NCBI RefSeq assembly: GCF_037392515.1 | Contig: NC_090288.1 | Location: forward strand, 12,220,969 to 12,284,968 | Direction: 5' to 3' | DNA from: Haliotis asinina | Taxonomy: Eukaryota; Mollusca; Gastropoda; Lepetellida; Haliotidae | Length of the DNA stretch: 64,000 nucleotides | Shown: positions 20,901 to 30,733 of the stretch, in pieces | Numbering within the stretch: position 1 is the first letter of the stretch | Layout of the letters: the number at the start of each line of letters is the position of its first letter | Notes under the pieces: generated by a model | Told to the model about the DNA's origin: nothing | The model's database searches: none | The model's input: only the letters and a program-made list of their open reading frames with translations | Made by a program: the position numbers and the translations under genes

Positions 20901-23673
20901 CAATGGAGGAAAATTATTTTAGTGACTTGTCATTTGTTTGTTTAGTTGATATGCGATAGGCGACTTCTCGCATAAGTTTGTAATTAACATTTATGTTTAT
21001 TTGGTCTTTAATCTTGCGTTTTATACTTTTATTGTAGATCGAATAATCTTAATTCTTATGCATAGAATATGCTCTGAAATAAAGTGATACAAGCTAATGG
21101 GTCATTAGAAAAAGGTAATTTCAGCTTTTGTTCTTAAGAAAATTTTATTAGTATTTTATGTATATATGCCTTCATGTAGACTACTTTACATCTTTAATCC
21201 TCGCAATGAAACGAGTGCCTGTGGTACAAGTAGCCACACACACGCGGTCGTTATATGAGCGAAATATTCATAAGAACGACGTTAAACCCTTTTTCGCCTC
21301 ACCAAAGATGACGACCGTGCTAAGCATGCATAGTCAAACAGTCTGTAAAACAATTAAAGCTGCAATTTCATTTATCACGTACATACGGACAAAGACATTT
21401 TGAGAGCGTTTACGTTTAGGACCAAAGCTAATAAAACCAGTTAATTCTCCGCAAAGATTTGCGATGACCTGAACGTGAGACAGAAAGTAAAGATGTCACA
21501 GGTATATTGAAGACGAGGCAATATCTACTGACATAAGACATTTGTCAACCCACTAGACATAGCTGGGACATTCGAATTAATTCTTGAATTGTGAAAAAAA
21601 ACAAGGGAGACAACTTCTCCAGGAAATCCCGTGAAGATCCGGGTTAGAATAAATTATTGATCTTCAATAACTAAGGGGATCGGGTGGTCAGAATCGCTAA
21701 CGTCGTTCACATATGTCATCGTATTCCAGTTGCATAGATCGATGCTCATGCTGTTGGTCACTGGACTGTCTGGTCCCGAATCGCATATATACAGACTGCT
21801 GTCACTGAGTGCGACGTTAAACTGCAAACAAGGGAATGACTCAAAGACTATTTTATCCTCAGGAGCAAATCGAGTGGGCGGTGGAGGAAGGTGCCGACTA
21901 CATTGTTGCAGAGAGTTTCAGTGAATTTGGGGAGGCCATGCTTGCCCTTGAAAGCATTTACAAATATGGAAACGGTAAGACTTCTTAAAAAAATATCATT
22001 TCAAAACGGAATAGCTTGCAAACATGCTGTAACATACTGACCTGCATTTCCAGGTCTGCCAGCGGCCATTAGCTTTATTCCCCATGCAGTGGACCAAACG
22101 CTCGACGGTTTGGCGTTTGGCGTCGCCTGCCGCAGGCTGGAGGATGCAGGAGCGGCGGCAGTGGGACTGAACTGCGGGCGTGGTCCCAAGACAATGCTGC
22201 CTCTCGTAAAGGAAATCAGACAGGCTTGCAGGGTAAAGGACATTCTTAATTTACGTCGACATTTTTTAGCTCATCTCTTGAACATCCCGGTCATGTTGCC
22301 TACGAGCACGTTGCAGATACACGTAACCATCAATGCATACCCATAACTGCTCTACTTTCATTTTCATTTCAGACGTATACACTGTACAAGATCAATTTTA
22401 TTTCATACCATTCTGTATACCATATTGATCTTTATATAGAGTACAGCAAAAGAAAGGAAATTTTCGAAATATTGAAATCTCATCAAAGTAAGTATTCAAG
22501 TTTATGTCGTCTATTTGAAAACTTGATTTAAAAATGATGCGTTTCTTTTGCTGTCAGTATAGCATAGAAATATTATCAACCAGGTGAAGTTATCAACTGT
22601 CTACTCCTCTGAGATAATTTGTCACGATATACTTTGTTGATCTGAGTAAAACTAATGTCCATTCGTTCGGCTGAAAACATCTTTTAGTTTTGTTTTTGTT
22701 TTAGGGGCCTGTAATGGCACTCCCTGTAGCATATAGGACGTGCCCAAAACAGCCGACGTTTCAGTCCCTCACAGATCCCGTGACGGGTTGGTGCTGTGTT
22801 GATAATGTTTTGTAGACCTGTGAAGTGCGGGTTAGAATTGGATTTCCTTAACCCATGCTTGTCGTAAGAGACGACTAACGGGATCGCAGTCAGTGTTACG
22901 TCCCTTGTACGAGTTTTATTTGCCCGATGTCGTGTCCTAAAGTATTGTGTCCAGTCCAGTTTGACAGGAAATGAACCAACTGACCTGCAAGATCCAGGTT
23001 AAATCGTAAGCAGTGACACAACGGGATCAGGTGGTCAGGCTCGCGGACTTGGTTGATACATGTCATTGAGTCCCAATTATCTGGACCGATGGTCATTCTG
23101 TTGATCATAAACAAAATATGTTGCTGTTTCGAATGCTTGAGCTGGAATATGTATAGGCTTGTTTTGAGGACTTTAACTGTTTGTCTAGCGTACTTCCGTT
23201 TAGTCATTGCAACGCTGTTGTTCGTTCATTAAACACGTCGTGTTGTAAGTCAACTTGTGCTCTTTGAGAAAACCATTATCTTGCACAGGTTGGATCCTCA
23301 AAACAATTAATAGAAAACGTTTGTCACTGGAATCCGGGTAAATATATTGACCGATCCGACTCATATATTCTCCCATCTGTCTGTTGAAGGTGCCGTGTCA
23401 TTTCCGGTCGACCTTCCTGCTCATGCCTGCAGAAGAAGTGAAATTGCCGGATTTGCCCGAGAAGCCAAATCCCTTGGCGTGCAGTACGTGGGACTATGTT
23501 GTGGCAACGCTTCTCACTACATCCGGGTGGTGGCGGAGGAATACGGGCGTCGACCCCCAGCGAGTAGATACTCCCCCAATATGTCCCAACACTTTATTTT
23601 CGGAAAGAACAAAAGTAGCGAGGATCCTTACAATCAGGCACTGAGGAAGAAAGTTGCAGGCATAACAGGTTAA
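14933..23673 (+). CDS. BHMT: Betaine-homocysteine S-methyltransferase-like gene, copy 2 (complete)
   Basis: Exons 14933-15199, 20271-20465, 21863-21974, 22054-22232, 22705-22786 and 23390-23673 join in phase to 1119 nt (372 codons plus TAA). The role is methionine synthesis from homocysteine in the cytosol. Exon 1 has [14 protein letters not shown] and [14 protein letters not shown]; exon 2 [14 protein letters not shown]; the later exons have the three zinc cysteines (GLNC and GLCC). Compared from memory with vertebrate BHMT, the betaine-site Trp of KAGPWTPE is Phe here (KAGAFVPE), so donor use may differ. The start ATG at 14933 gives an unusual leader ([10 protein letters not shown]); a Met at about 14993 (MFSFKGLL) is an alternative. 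Intron 1 is 5 kb and filled with mobile elements. The donor after exon 5 (GTTGGT) is weak. Confidence 0.9.
15238..15747. mobile_element. MITE with ~93-bp terminal inverted repeats
   Basis: The ends CATCCTCGATATCTCCAGGG and, after a stretch with a few mismatches, CCCGATAA.TTTATTACCTCC are inverted copies of each other. Nine-base direct repeats CATAGTTCC at 15229-15237 and 15748-15756 are the target duplication. The 510-bp element has no coding capacity. Nine-base duplications are typical of Mutator-like and some Merlin elements. It sits 38 bp after the donor of BHMT copy 2 exon 1. Confidence 0.88.
15757..16160. other. Intron sequence, nothing recognised
   Basis: Part of intron 1 of BHMT copy 2. 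Short open frames only. Confidence 0.4.
16162..16444. repeat. 64-bp tandem duplication interrupted by a SINE
   Basis: One copy is 16162-16225. The second begins at 16229 and resumes at 16381-16444 after the SINE. Shared blocks are ATTTATAATTTCTGATTAGT and GAGAAAGAAATGTTAGC. The duplication is older than the SINE insertion. Confidence 0.85.
16243..16380 (-). repeat. SINE family A, internally deleted
   Basis: The tail end up to GTAAATAATCG joins directly to TTAGTCGCCTTTTGTGGCAA, so the middle ~130 bp are missing. Target duplication TAATGGRRATTTAT at 16229-16242 and 16381-16394. Confidence 0.85.
16795..16850 (-). repeat. SINE family A end fragment
   Basis: CCAGCATGGGTTGCTGAAG and a GAACCCGGACCTTCG block only. 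Confidence 0.6.
16942..17103 (-). repeat. SINE family B, full length
   Basis: Tail GTGAGTGAGTTTGCTTATAC, double CAGCAATAT, CGACTGAGAATACCAGAAAT, then reversed B and A boxes ending CACTAGGCTACCCCACCCA. Confidence 0.88.
17338..17432. repeat. Fold-back repeat copy
   Basis: GCGCTAAGGTTACCTTAGTG and ACTTACGATCATCTCAGCG belong to the same motif family as 4002-4345. It ends with TTTTGTGAAACGGGGCC. Confidence 0.55.
17549..17613. repeat. 65-bp near-perfect palindrome
   Basis: GACACCTTAAGTTTAAGC and GATCGTTA on the left pair with TAACGATC and GCTTAACATAAGGTGTC on the right around a short loop. It may be a small fold-back transposon. Confidence 0.75.
17820..18754 (+). pseudogene. Decayed Tc1-like transposase
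   Basis: Pieces of one Tc1 protein appear in different frames: [18 protein letters not shown] (helix-turn-helix), [47 protein letters not shown] (normally FSDESRF, so the first catalytic Asp is lost), and the C-terminus [12 protein letters not shown] then TGA. Several stops and frameshifts are present. The C-terminus matches that of the better-kept copy at 54.6 kb, so they are one family of different ages. It lies in intron 1 of BHMT copy 2. Clear terminal repeats were not found; a lone end-like motif (TTGTGTTTCTTTTGC) is at 17691-17705. Confidence 0.85.
18760..19490. other. Intron sequence, nothing recognised
   Basis: AT-rich, unique-looking DNA in intron 1 of BHMT copy 2. Confidence 0.4.
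19495..19622 (-). repeat. SINE family B, tail lost
   Basis: GGGAAACACCAGAAATAGGC, GGGGATCAAACTCGGGCCTT and a decayed A-box end. Confidence 0.7.
19843..19936 (-). repeat. SINE family A tail fragment
   Basis: TTTAACGCCCCACGCAGCAA, TTCCAGCTATGTG and TTGGACCAGACAATCCATTG. Confidence 0.7.
20540..20800 (+). repeat. tRNA-derived SINE with a Meta/V-like central domain
   Basis: B box GGGTTCGATCCCCGG is followed by GTCATACCAAAAGATGTT, GCCTGGCGCTCGGCATTAAT and ACAAGGACTGGTGGGCTCGG. This order of blocks is the conserved core of a SINE superfamily found widely in molluscs. It lies 75 bp after an exon donor of BHMT copy 2. Confidence 0.75.
20801..21620. other. Intron sequence, nothing recognised
   Basis: AT-rich intron 2 of BHMT copy 2. 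Confidence 0.4.
21628..21828 (+). repeat. SINE family A
   Basis: From CCCGTGAAGATCCGGGTTAG to GTGCGACGTTAAACTGC. It ends 34 bp before the exon at 21863, so it supplies part of the branch-point region. Confidence 0.78.
22444..22553. mobile_element. 110-bp MITE with Tc1-like ends
   Basis: CAGCAAAAGAAA at the left is the exact inverse of TTTCTTTTGCTG at the right. The AGCAAAAGAAA core resembles the ends of the Tc1 element at 54.4 kb (CGCAAAAGAAACGCAAGT), so it may be mobilised by that family. TA precedes the left end. Confidence 0.6.
22814..22895 (+). repeat. SINE family A 5' fragment
   Basis: ACCTGTGAAGTGCGGGTTAG through GACGACTAACGGGATCG. It starts 28 bp after a BHMT exon donor. Confidence 0.65.
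22979..23108 (+). repeat. SINE family A fragment
   Basis: GGGATCAGGTGGTCAGGCTC and GACTTGGTTGATACATGTCA, ending at CTGTTGATCA. With 22814-22895 this could be one copy split by ~85 bp. Confidence 0.65.
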
Positions 23674-23785
23674 ACGAGGAGAAGCAAATCGCCATTCTTT
23701 AACTAAATGCCTTTGAAATACATTTGAGTTACTCAATGCACATGCTCCATCTTAAAGGCACTATTTCACACCGAATTTCTCTAAG

Positions 23786-23791
23786 AATAAA
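23786..23791 (+). promoter_or_regulatory. Poly(A) signal of BHMT copy 2
   Basis: AATAAA 113 bp after the stop codon. Confidence 0.5.
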
Positions 23792-23799
23792 TAACGTAT

Positions 23800-24380
23800 G
23801 TCTCTCAATAATGCTGATTATCGGTCCTCTTGGAAGCTACCATATGATATATTTCAAGAAATTACGTGCTTAGACTATAATATTAAATCAAAATGTTCCG
23901 ATAAGTTCATGCAACTTTTCATTACATCGACTCTCGCGCCCTCTACCTGCCGAACATTGTTTCAAGCGAATACCGTAAAGTTATGTCCCTTGGGGCGCTC
24001 TTTACGAATATGGCCACAGTGTTCAGCCGAGGAAGCAGACGCAGATGTCTGGCGAAAAAAACAATCAAACCCATAACACAAAAAAGCATAGGTTGAAGCC
24101 ACTTGGATTGAAACCAGTCAGCAAACACCGACACTCCGATTGCGACAGTGTTCGATGCACAGAGCAATTGTTTGCATTCCATATGGCAAGTGTTCTTTTG
24201 CTTGGAAGCTGTTCGCCTCAAACTTTCAGTTATCGATATGAATATACGGACCGCTGAATAAACGGAGTCTGAGAGCGAGTCTTTTAACGGAGTTATTCAG
24301 TAATAAGAAGCCACGTTTGTAATAGCGAGGCAAATTTCCAACTCTTTTCACGTGAAACATATTATCCAGAGTCTTTGAAT
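23800..24380. other. Intergenic; holds one dispersed repeat block
   Basis: The stretch 24150-24240 (TTTGCATTCCATAT, AGCTGTTCGCCTCAAACTTT, CAGTTATCGA) recurs in diverged form at 28427-28520. No gene seen. Confidence 0.5.
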
Positions 24381-24399
24381 GGCATTTAGAAGTGGTACA

Positions 24400-24720
24400 C
24401 ATAAAGAGTTTTTTTTATGGGTGACAAGGTCTTTATTGTGAAGAGTCACGACGTTTCGACGTATATTCTTACTTCTTCATCAGGTAAATGAAACGATGGA
24501 GTACACCGAGCTATTTATGTACATGTAGGAACAACAACAGTATGACAAAGGAAGCTTGTAGTTAATTGGTGGATGGACAGGAGTGGACGCCAGGGGGTTT
24601 TTACCCCAGGATTGATAGGTAAGACAAACAATACTATTAGGAAGACAGATGGGGCGGGGTATAATGGACAAGGGAAGTCAGGAAGTGTTAATCAAGGCGT
24701 GGCTGACACAGACAATCCAG
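24400..24720. repeat. Unclassified repeat-like end
   Basis: GAGTCACGACGTTTCGACGT and TTCTTACTTCTTCATCAG look like a transposon end of a kind common in invertebrates. A related GCGACGTTTCGG block is at 63867. The family could not be assigned. Confidence 0.35.
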
Positions 24721-24726
24721 ACAATG

Positions 24727-24836
24727 AGTCTGGTCCAGACAATATAATGATCCAGTGATTACGAGCATCGATCTGCGCAATTGGGAACCGATCGCATGTG
24801 TCAACCAAGTCAGCGAACCTGATCACCCGATCCCGT
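24727..24836 (-). repeat. SINE family A fragment
   Basis: GAGTCTGGTCCAGACAAT, GAGCATCGATCTGCGCAATT and CACCCGATCCCGTTA; the SINE's own 5' end is missing. Confidence 0.75.
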
Positions 24837-25035
24837 TACCTGACATATTATCAGATCATAACATATTATCCAGTCAGAGATCCACTCTGATATTTGGTGG
24901 GGGTCTATAGCCTGAGATTTGTTTACTTACAGACATTGATTGACGTCGGGGTGCAGAGGAGAAGGATCCAGTCGGGAATCGAATATTCGGTGGTTCGGTC
25001 CCTTGTCGCGTCCGGATCTCCTTTCACGTAGCATC

Positions 25036-25116
25036 CTTTGCTAAGGTTAACCGTAAGTCCCATTCTTTAACATTGCACTAAGGTCACCTTACTGACTTAC
25101 GATCACCTTAGTGCTG
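25036..25116. repeat. Fold-back repeat copy
   Basis: CTAAGGTTAACCGTAAGTC pairs with GACTTACGATCACCTTAG. It is the same motif family as 4002-4345 and directly precedes a minisatellite. Confidence 0.7.
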
Positions 25117-25129
25117 GTGTCCTCCCAAA

Positions 25130-25385
25130 CCCAAAATTCGATTTCCCCTATTCCCACCTAGCCCAAAATTCAACTTCCCCTATTCCCACCAAGCCCAAAA
25201 TTCGATTTCCCCTATTCCCGCCTAGCCCAAAATCTATTTTTCCCTATTCCCGCTTAGCCCAAAATTCAACTTCCCCAATTCCCGTCTAGCCCAAAATCTA
25301 GTTTTCCCTATTCCTGCCTAGCCCAAAATTCGATTTCCCCTCTTCCCACCTCACCCCAAATCTATTTTCCCCTATTCCTACTAGG
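25130..25385. repeat. 32-bp minisatellite, 8 copies
   Basis: Eight head-to-tail units of exactly 32 bp, consensus CCCAAAATTCGATTTCCCCT then ATTCCCACCTAG. Units alternate between ATTCGATTT, ATTCAACTT and ATCTATTTT variants. It is strongly pyrimidine-rich on this strand. Confidence 0.93.
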
Positions 25386-25695
25386 TCCCAACCCCAAAGG
25401 AGCAGTGTTGTTACACGGGATTAACGCTCTGAGTTACAGCCTGTTTCCACAATATTTTGAGTGAGTGTTCACTCTTTGTCATCCACCACCTTGGATAAAG
25501 ATCTTGCCTTGGGTCAGCGTTCACTCACTATCTTTAGTGTTCACTCAGTGTCATCCAGTTCATAGTATAACAACTTAGACAGCTTCACTCAAAATCGCAA
25601 ACGCACAGGTACAAGTTGAATATATTGATAACCTTAGTCTACCATGGCTTTCAGTTCGGCGTTAAGGACAGGCATAGGGACACAGTAGACTCATC

Positions 25696-26353
25696 CCATG
25701 GCTTGTCGAGCGACAGCTACGACACAGAACGCTGCCTTAGTTAAGTCAGACCAGGACCACAACCACCAGAGTGACCGCCGTTCTACTGAAAGTACCAAAA
25801 TTGTGAATCATATATTTATGTACCCTTCTGCAATGTTTTTCTCGACAAATGAAAAATGCAGCACTGAGCTCCCCACAGAGACATTCCCGATTCAACAAAT
25901 TCATGACATGCAACAGTCTTACCGATAGTGCCATTAGAGAAACTAGACGATGTGTGGGTTCAGGCCTTGGAAGACCGACCATCAGAAGTAACCGACCTAG
26001 ATTGGTCTGCGGACTATGTTACTGAGAGGTAGGTTCAGAAAGGTCGCCAGACGTGGAACCACTTTGACACCCAGGGTCCCCGTACAACAAACCATCTTGA
26101 AGGGTGGCACCACAAGCTCAATAACGCCATCAAGACACCCCATCCTAACCTGTACAAGTTTATCAATGTCATCAAAACCACACAGGCCCAGAATGAAATT
26201 TCAATAATCCATCTCCAGACCACAGGTAGACAGAAGTGCAAGAAGAATAAGTATCGAGATCTGCAGATTCAACTCCAGACCAGATACCAATGTTGCGAAA
26301 TTGATGTCATGTTTGCAGATGCTGCTTCCTACTTAATAAATGTCGACATATAA
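25696..26353 (+). pseudogene. FLYWCH/MULE-type transposase remnant
   Basis: Two parts in order. At 25698, CRATATTQNAALV and DQDHNH match the end of a FLYWCH zinc finger. From 25931 a frame reads PLEKLDDVWVQALEDRP, WNHFDTQGPRTTNHLEGWHH and LNNAIKTPHPNLYKFINVIK up to a TAA at 26351-26353. This is the C-terminal block of MULE-related FLYWCH proteins. One in-frame TAG (about 26030) stands where Trp is usual, and the central MULE catalytic domain is missing. The lack of introns and the missing middle suggest a decayed element or a processed copy. Confidence 0.75.
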
Positions 26354-26910
26354 ATTATAAAGTGTATGTTCAGATGATAATCTGAAACAGACCATATCAA
26401 TCTGTATTGAAGTTTGTGTTTATTTAGTACGACTAATCCCTGAACCCAAACGTTATAACCATTCCCACATAGCCCAACGTGTTTGTTTGTACAACAGAGT
26501 AGTTACAGCCAGTTTGGGGCTAGGAGGGCATGAACCTTAGTGCTTCGTGAAAGGAGGTCCTGAAACATACCGTACTTGTTTTTAGCCTGCCTGACGCTGA
26601 GCATTGAGTGGATATGTCAAGGACCGGTCCGTTTACAGTCTGTTTTCTAAGCCTTTATTTGGTATTGATGCGACATGACATCACAGAAGGTTGAAATTAT
26701 GAAACCGATATCAGTCCGGACAAATACATGCAGGGAGATAAGCTGTGTTGCGATATTTTGCCGCCAGGGGATTTTACGAGAACCGAGAAATGTGGGTGTT
26801 ATAGGACGAAATTACAAGGGATGATAAGACCTCAGTAACCTCTGTGGGAAGAGAATGGGTCTCACATGAGATATATATCTTTTGCAGTTGGAAATACACA
26901 TGTTTAAGAG
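26354..26910. other. Intergenic; faint SINE core at 26566-26645
   Basis: GCCTGCCTGACGCTGAGCAT and CAAGGACCGGTC echo the central domain of the SINE at 20540. Nothing else recognised. Confidence 0.45.
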
Positions 26911-26915
26911 GGAAA

Positions 26916-27155
26916 GAGTGAATGAGTTTAGTTTTAAGCCGCACTCAGCAATATTCCAGCTATATAGCGGCGGTCTGTAAATAATTGAGTCTGGTCCAGA
27001 CAATCCAGTGATCCAGTGAGCATCGATCTACGAAACTGGGAACCGATGACACGTGTCAGCCAAGTCAGCGAACTTGATCACCCGATCCCGTTAGTCGCCT
27101 TTTATGGCCAGCATGGGTTGCTGAAGGCCTGTTCTACCCCGGACCTTCACCGGTC
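26916..27155 (-). repeat. SINE family A, near full length
   Basis: From GAGTGAATGAGTTTAGTTTT to CGGACCTTCACCGGTC. About 25 bp are deleted around the TTAGTCGCC block. Confidence 0.85.
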
Positions 27156-29360
27156 TATTTGGAAGTGAAAAGCACAGTTCATGATAAGTAATCATACTCA
27201 TCTTGTTATGAGACCAGAATCTCCTGCCATGATATAATATATATTACTGCACATTCTAGCGTATAAGGTCTCACATTTTGACAGCTTGTGACCAAAAGGT
27301 GCTGTCTGTCCTCTTTCGCTTAGTGCGCAGAACCTAATGACTGCATGGCCAAGAGGAAAAGAACAGTCATGCACAGCACATGACTATACAGTATCATAGC
27401 AGGGATACTCTACAACACTCTATATAGGCACTCTGATCATAGAACATTGTTCTGTAAACATCTGGATATAAGACAAGTTGAAAAGTGTAAATTATTAAAG
27501 TAATATTGCAAAACAACCAGTTTTAGTTATCACTGAACTATGTTTCGATAATTTGATAAACATTTGTTTCATGATGAATATTCATGTGGGTGAGGGTTTT
27601 GTCATGTTTGTTTTGAATCCTTGTCAGTGTTCATTGACACGTGGCATTATGACTTTATGTGAGTAACAAAAGTCGCCCAAAATGGGAACGTTTCATTTAT
27701 TTTTATGTTTTTATTAGGTTACGAGAACTGCTATTTATTCAGGGTAGAATACTTTGTGGGTCAATCTATTTACAATAAAAACAATTTGGCATATACAAAT
27801 CCTTGTCATCTGTCCATAGTAAATTTTGTAATACATTTTCTGTGAACGCTTCAATGCAACGAAACAATTCATTTCTTGTACCTTTGAGTCATTCTGTCAC
27901 CCGAACTTGTACACAGACAAGTTGAAGGGAGTAAAATCATATATTACGCCTTTCAAAAGTGTATACATACAAACTATTTATGTTACTTCAATAGTTACGC
28001 ACATGCATTCTACATTGCATAAAGCCAATTGCCATCAGTGATTGTATTTATTAAAATATGAATAATATGTAAACAGATTTTAATTTGAAATAGTTTCTTA
28101 AAATTTTGTTGCAATTTAATAATGTATCTAGAAAATAAATAACAAATTAACGTAACAAAATATTTCAACTTGGAATTTTCATATGTTAACTGGAAATTAA
28201 TATAACTGAGACAGTTGGGACAAATATGAAAAGAAAAATCAACTTCATAAAGTTGATAACACCAGACTATTAATAAATATTATTTACTCAGATGCATTTC
28301 ACGTAAAGCATGTAATTGATTTTCCGGAAATACATTTTCTGACAGACAGGCCACGAGTCCGACATACTGAAAAGTAACACGACAGAACTGCACTGCACAA
28401 CTTTGGACTGACTGCTGTGTGCAACTGTTTTCGATGCGTGTTTACATTCCATATAATCTTATGGGAAGCGTTCTCAGTTGTGAAGTTGTTCGCCTCGAAG
28501 TTTCAGTTATCGAATTCAGGCAAGTTGTAAAGGATAATGTTCTTCATTGTATCAATCGAAAACTGAAGTGAGTGCAGATGTTCCAATACATATAGTATTG
28601 ACCAAATTATTGTCATAAATGTATGACATTGTGCCTTTAAATTCCTTAATCGCGAATTGGTAATTGCGCATTCCTTTAATTTCCATTTATTGTATATATG
28701 CCTATGTCCACAGAAAGTTACAGATGTTTTTGTATCTTCCTATAGAAGTGGACAAACCGCATCACTGTGAATTTTAAATTCTTGTCTTTTTAAAATTGTA
28801 AACCAATCGACCGATCATAGTAGATACGTGAAACACATAACCAAATACTGCCCTACCCATGCAAAATGCGTTTCCTGCTTCGCACTGTCGCGTGTTGTCT
28901 CGCACCGTCTCGTGTCGTCTCGCACGATCTCTCATTGTATATTACTAGCTTCCGTTATGGACGCGATCACCATTATGTGTATCACGCAAATCTATCCTCC
29001 ACAAGAAAATTACACTGAATACAATTTTCAGGAGCAAGCTGTGCCCATATCCCTTTATCGTCTCAGATACACACGATCATTCTGCTATCTGAACCCATTC
29101 AGATGGTGTCTGTGTACATAAATATATATATCTATAACAAGTAAATTATTTTCTCTGAATTGTCTTTTTTCCGTAAGACCACGAAAGTTGCCTTTGGCAG
29201 ATTCAACAATAGGCGTAATCTGAAAATATTATAATTACTTTCTGACATGAATATATATGGAGTAATATTACCAAACATTATGCAGATTTCCTTCCTATTT
29301 CTTTCTTGTGCGTGTGCAATACCCTGCAGTTTACCCAAGCGATTACAAAATGGTAGTAGT
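27156..29360. other. Gene-poor AT-rich stretch
   Basis: No domain-like frames. It holds the second copy of the 24.15-kb repeat block (28427-28520) and a short CTCGCAC/GTCTCGT-rich patch (28875-28930). Confidence 0.5.
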
Positions 29361-29368
29361 TATGTTCA

Positions 29369-29580
29369 TTTTTTCACATAAATGTATTTAAGTGGCGGTT
29401 TGGGACAGTGCAGCAGTGTTTGCGAACCAAAGCGAAGCTATAACACACAAAACTGGTAAGTAGTCTCTTTTCAGAAATACTCCTTCAGTATCACTGCTCT
29501 TTTTTCACAAAATATATATTTAAATGGATAGTTGGGAGACAGTGTTTACTGATGCAATGGCAGCACAAACTGGTCAATAG
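29369..29580 (+). promoter_or_regulatory. Duplicated promoter-like segment with a candidate non-coding first exon
   Basis: Two diverged copies (29369-29460 and 29500-29580) share TTTTTTCACA, an AT-rich TATTTAA box, a GGGA.CAGTG block and ACACAAAACTGGT. In the first, TATTTAAG at 29385 is followed about 30 bp later by CAGTGCAGCAG and then by a strong donor ACTG|GTAAGTAG at 29456. This fits a non-coding exon (about 29415-29455) spliced to the acceptor at 30704 of the chitin-binding gene. In the second copy the donor reads GGTCAATA and would not work. Inference without transcript support. Confidence 0.4.
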
Positions 29581-29695
29581 AGAAGGTTTAGTTTTCTCTT
29601 CGTTCTTAATATATCGCTGGTTTCACAAAAAAACCTCTTTTACGCTCTTCAGGAGCAATTCGTTTGACTTTATATGAGTTTCACATCCCCAGCAA

Positions 29696-29905
29696 CCCGT
29701 GAAGATCCGAAACAGAGTTTGACCTTCAGCAGTCCATGCTTGTCGCAAGAGGCGACTTACATGAACGGGAGGTCAGGCTCGCTGACTTGATTGACACGTA
29801 TATCAGTTGCTTAGTTTGATGTACATGCCACTTGTACATGTCACGGGGTATTCTGGTCCAGACTCTATTATTTACAGACCGTCGCCATTTTGATAGAATA
29901 TTGCT
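29696..29905 (+). repeat. SINE family A
   Basis: CCCGTGAAGATCCG, GTCAGGCTCGCTGACTTGAT and CTATTATTTACAGACCGTCG are clear; the tail is lost. Confidence 0.78.
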
Positions 29906-30700
29906 AATAATCTCAAAACATTAAATTACATTTGTGACGTCATTCCATTGTCTGCTCGCACCATTACTTTTCACGAATGAAGCGATGTGTACCAGGTTCA
30001 AACTAAAAACTTCATTTTGTCATTTTGACAGTTAATTTTGATATCAGAAATATTTCCAGTACTTTGAGTGTAATTTAAGTAGGGTAATATCAATTGCCCT
30101 CTACTTGTTAACACAACAGTCTCGTTTCCTGCTGATAGAGTTCCGTCCTAATGCGCAACTTCGTACTGTAACTAGTCCATTCGACTGGATATATATTAAC
30201 TATTAATCAGTATTATTTGGTACATCTAATCACGTGTCTATTGCAACACTACGCTCCTTCCAGTCCTTGCAAACACATCGTATAGCGTGCTCTGTCGTAC
30301 ACCGAGCTCTGACAAACGGAAACCTTGAAATCATAGATATCTCAAAACGAGGCTCGGCAGCTGGAAACGTTTGGCGGAGTGGTACGGACTGGATTATTGT
30401 ATCAGTCAGATAGTAAGTCGCAATGTTTCTCATTCGTTTGCAATGAATTTGAAATTGCATTTGATTAATGAAGTTATATTTGTTTTCACTTGATGACCCT
30501 CTCGACTGCTCTGCTTTGGAAATATTTGTTTCAATAAATGAAGTACACGGGTCCGACAATGCTGGGTACCCGGTAGAATGAGGCGATGATGTAAATCCAG
30601 AATCTAGTGCTTAAGAAATAAGCTAAGTTGTATACTCCACGGGGAGCTGAGACATGAGCTATGAACATGAAATTAATGATATACTGCGATCAGTTTAATT
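29906..30700. other. Upstream or first-intron DNA of the chitin-binding gene
   Basis: No firm feature. At 30233-30415 (+) a frame ending SKRGSAAGNVWRSG weakly resembles the start of some LINE proteins. Confidence 0.35.
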
Positions 30701-30733
30701 TCAGGCGCAGATTTTCCAGACGTGGTCCCTGCA

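Noticed and set aside
30230-30559. Minus-strand 109-codon frame
   Set aside because: No family features; the opposite strand has a faint LINE-like stretch, also too weak to call.
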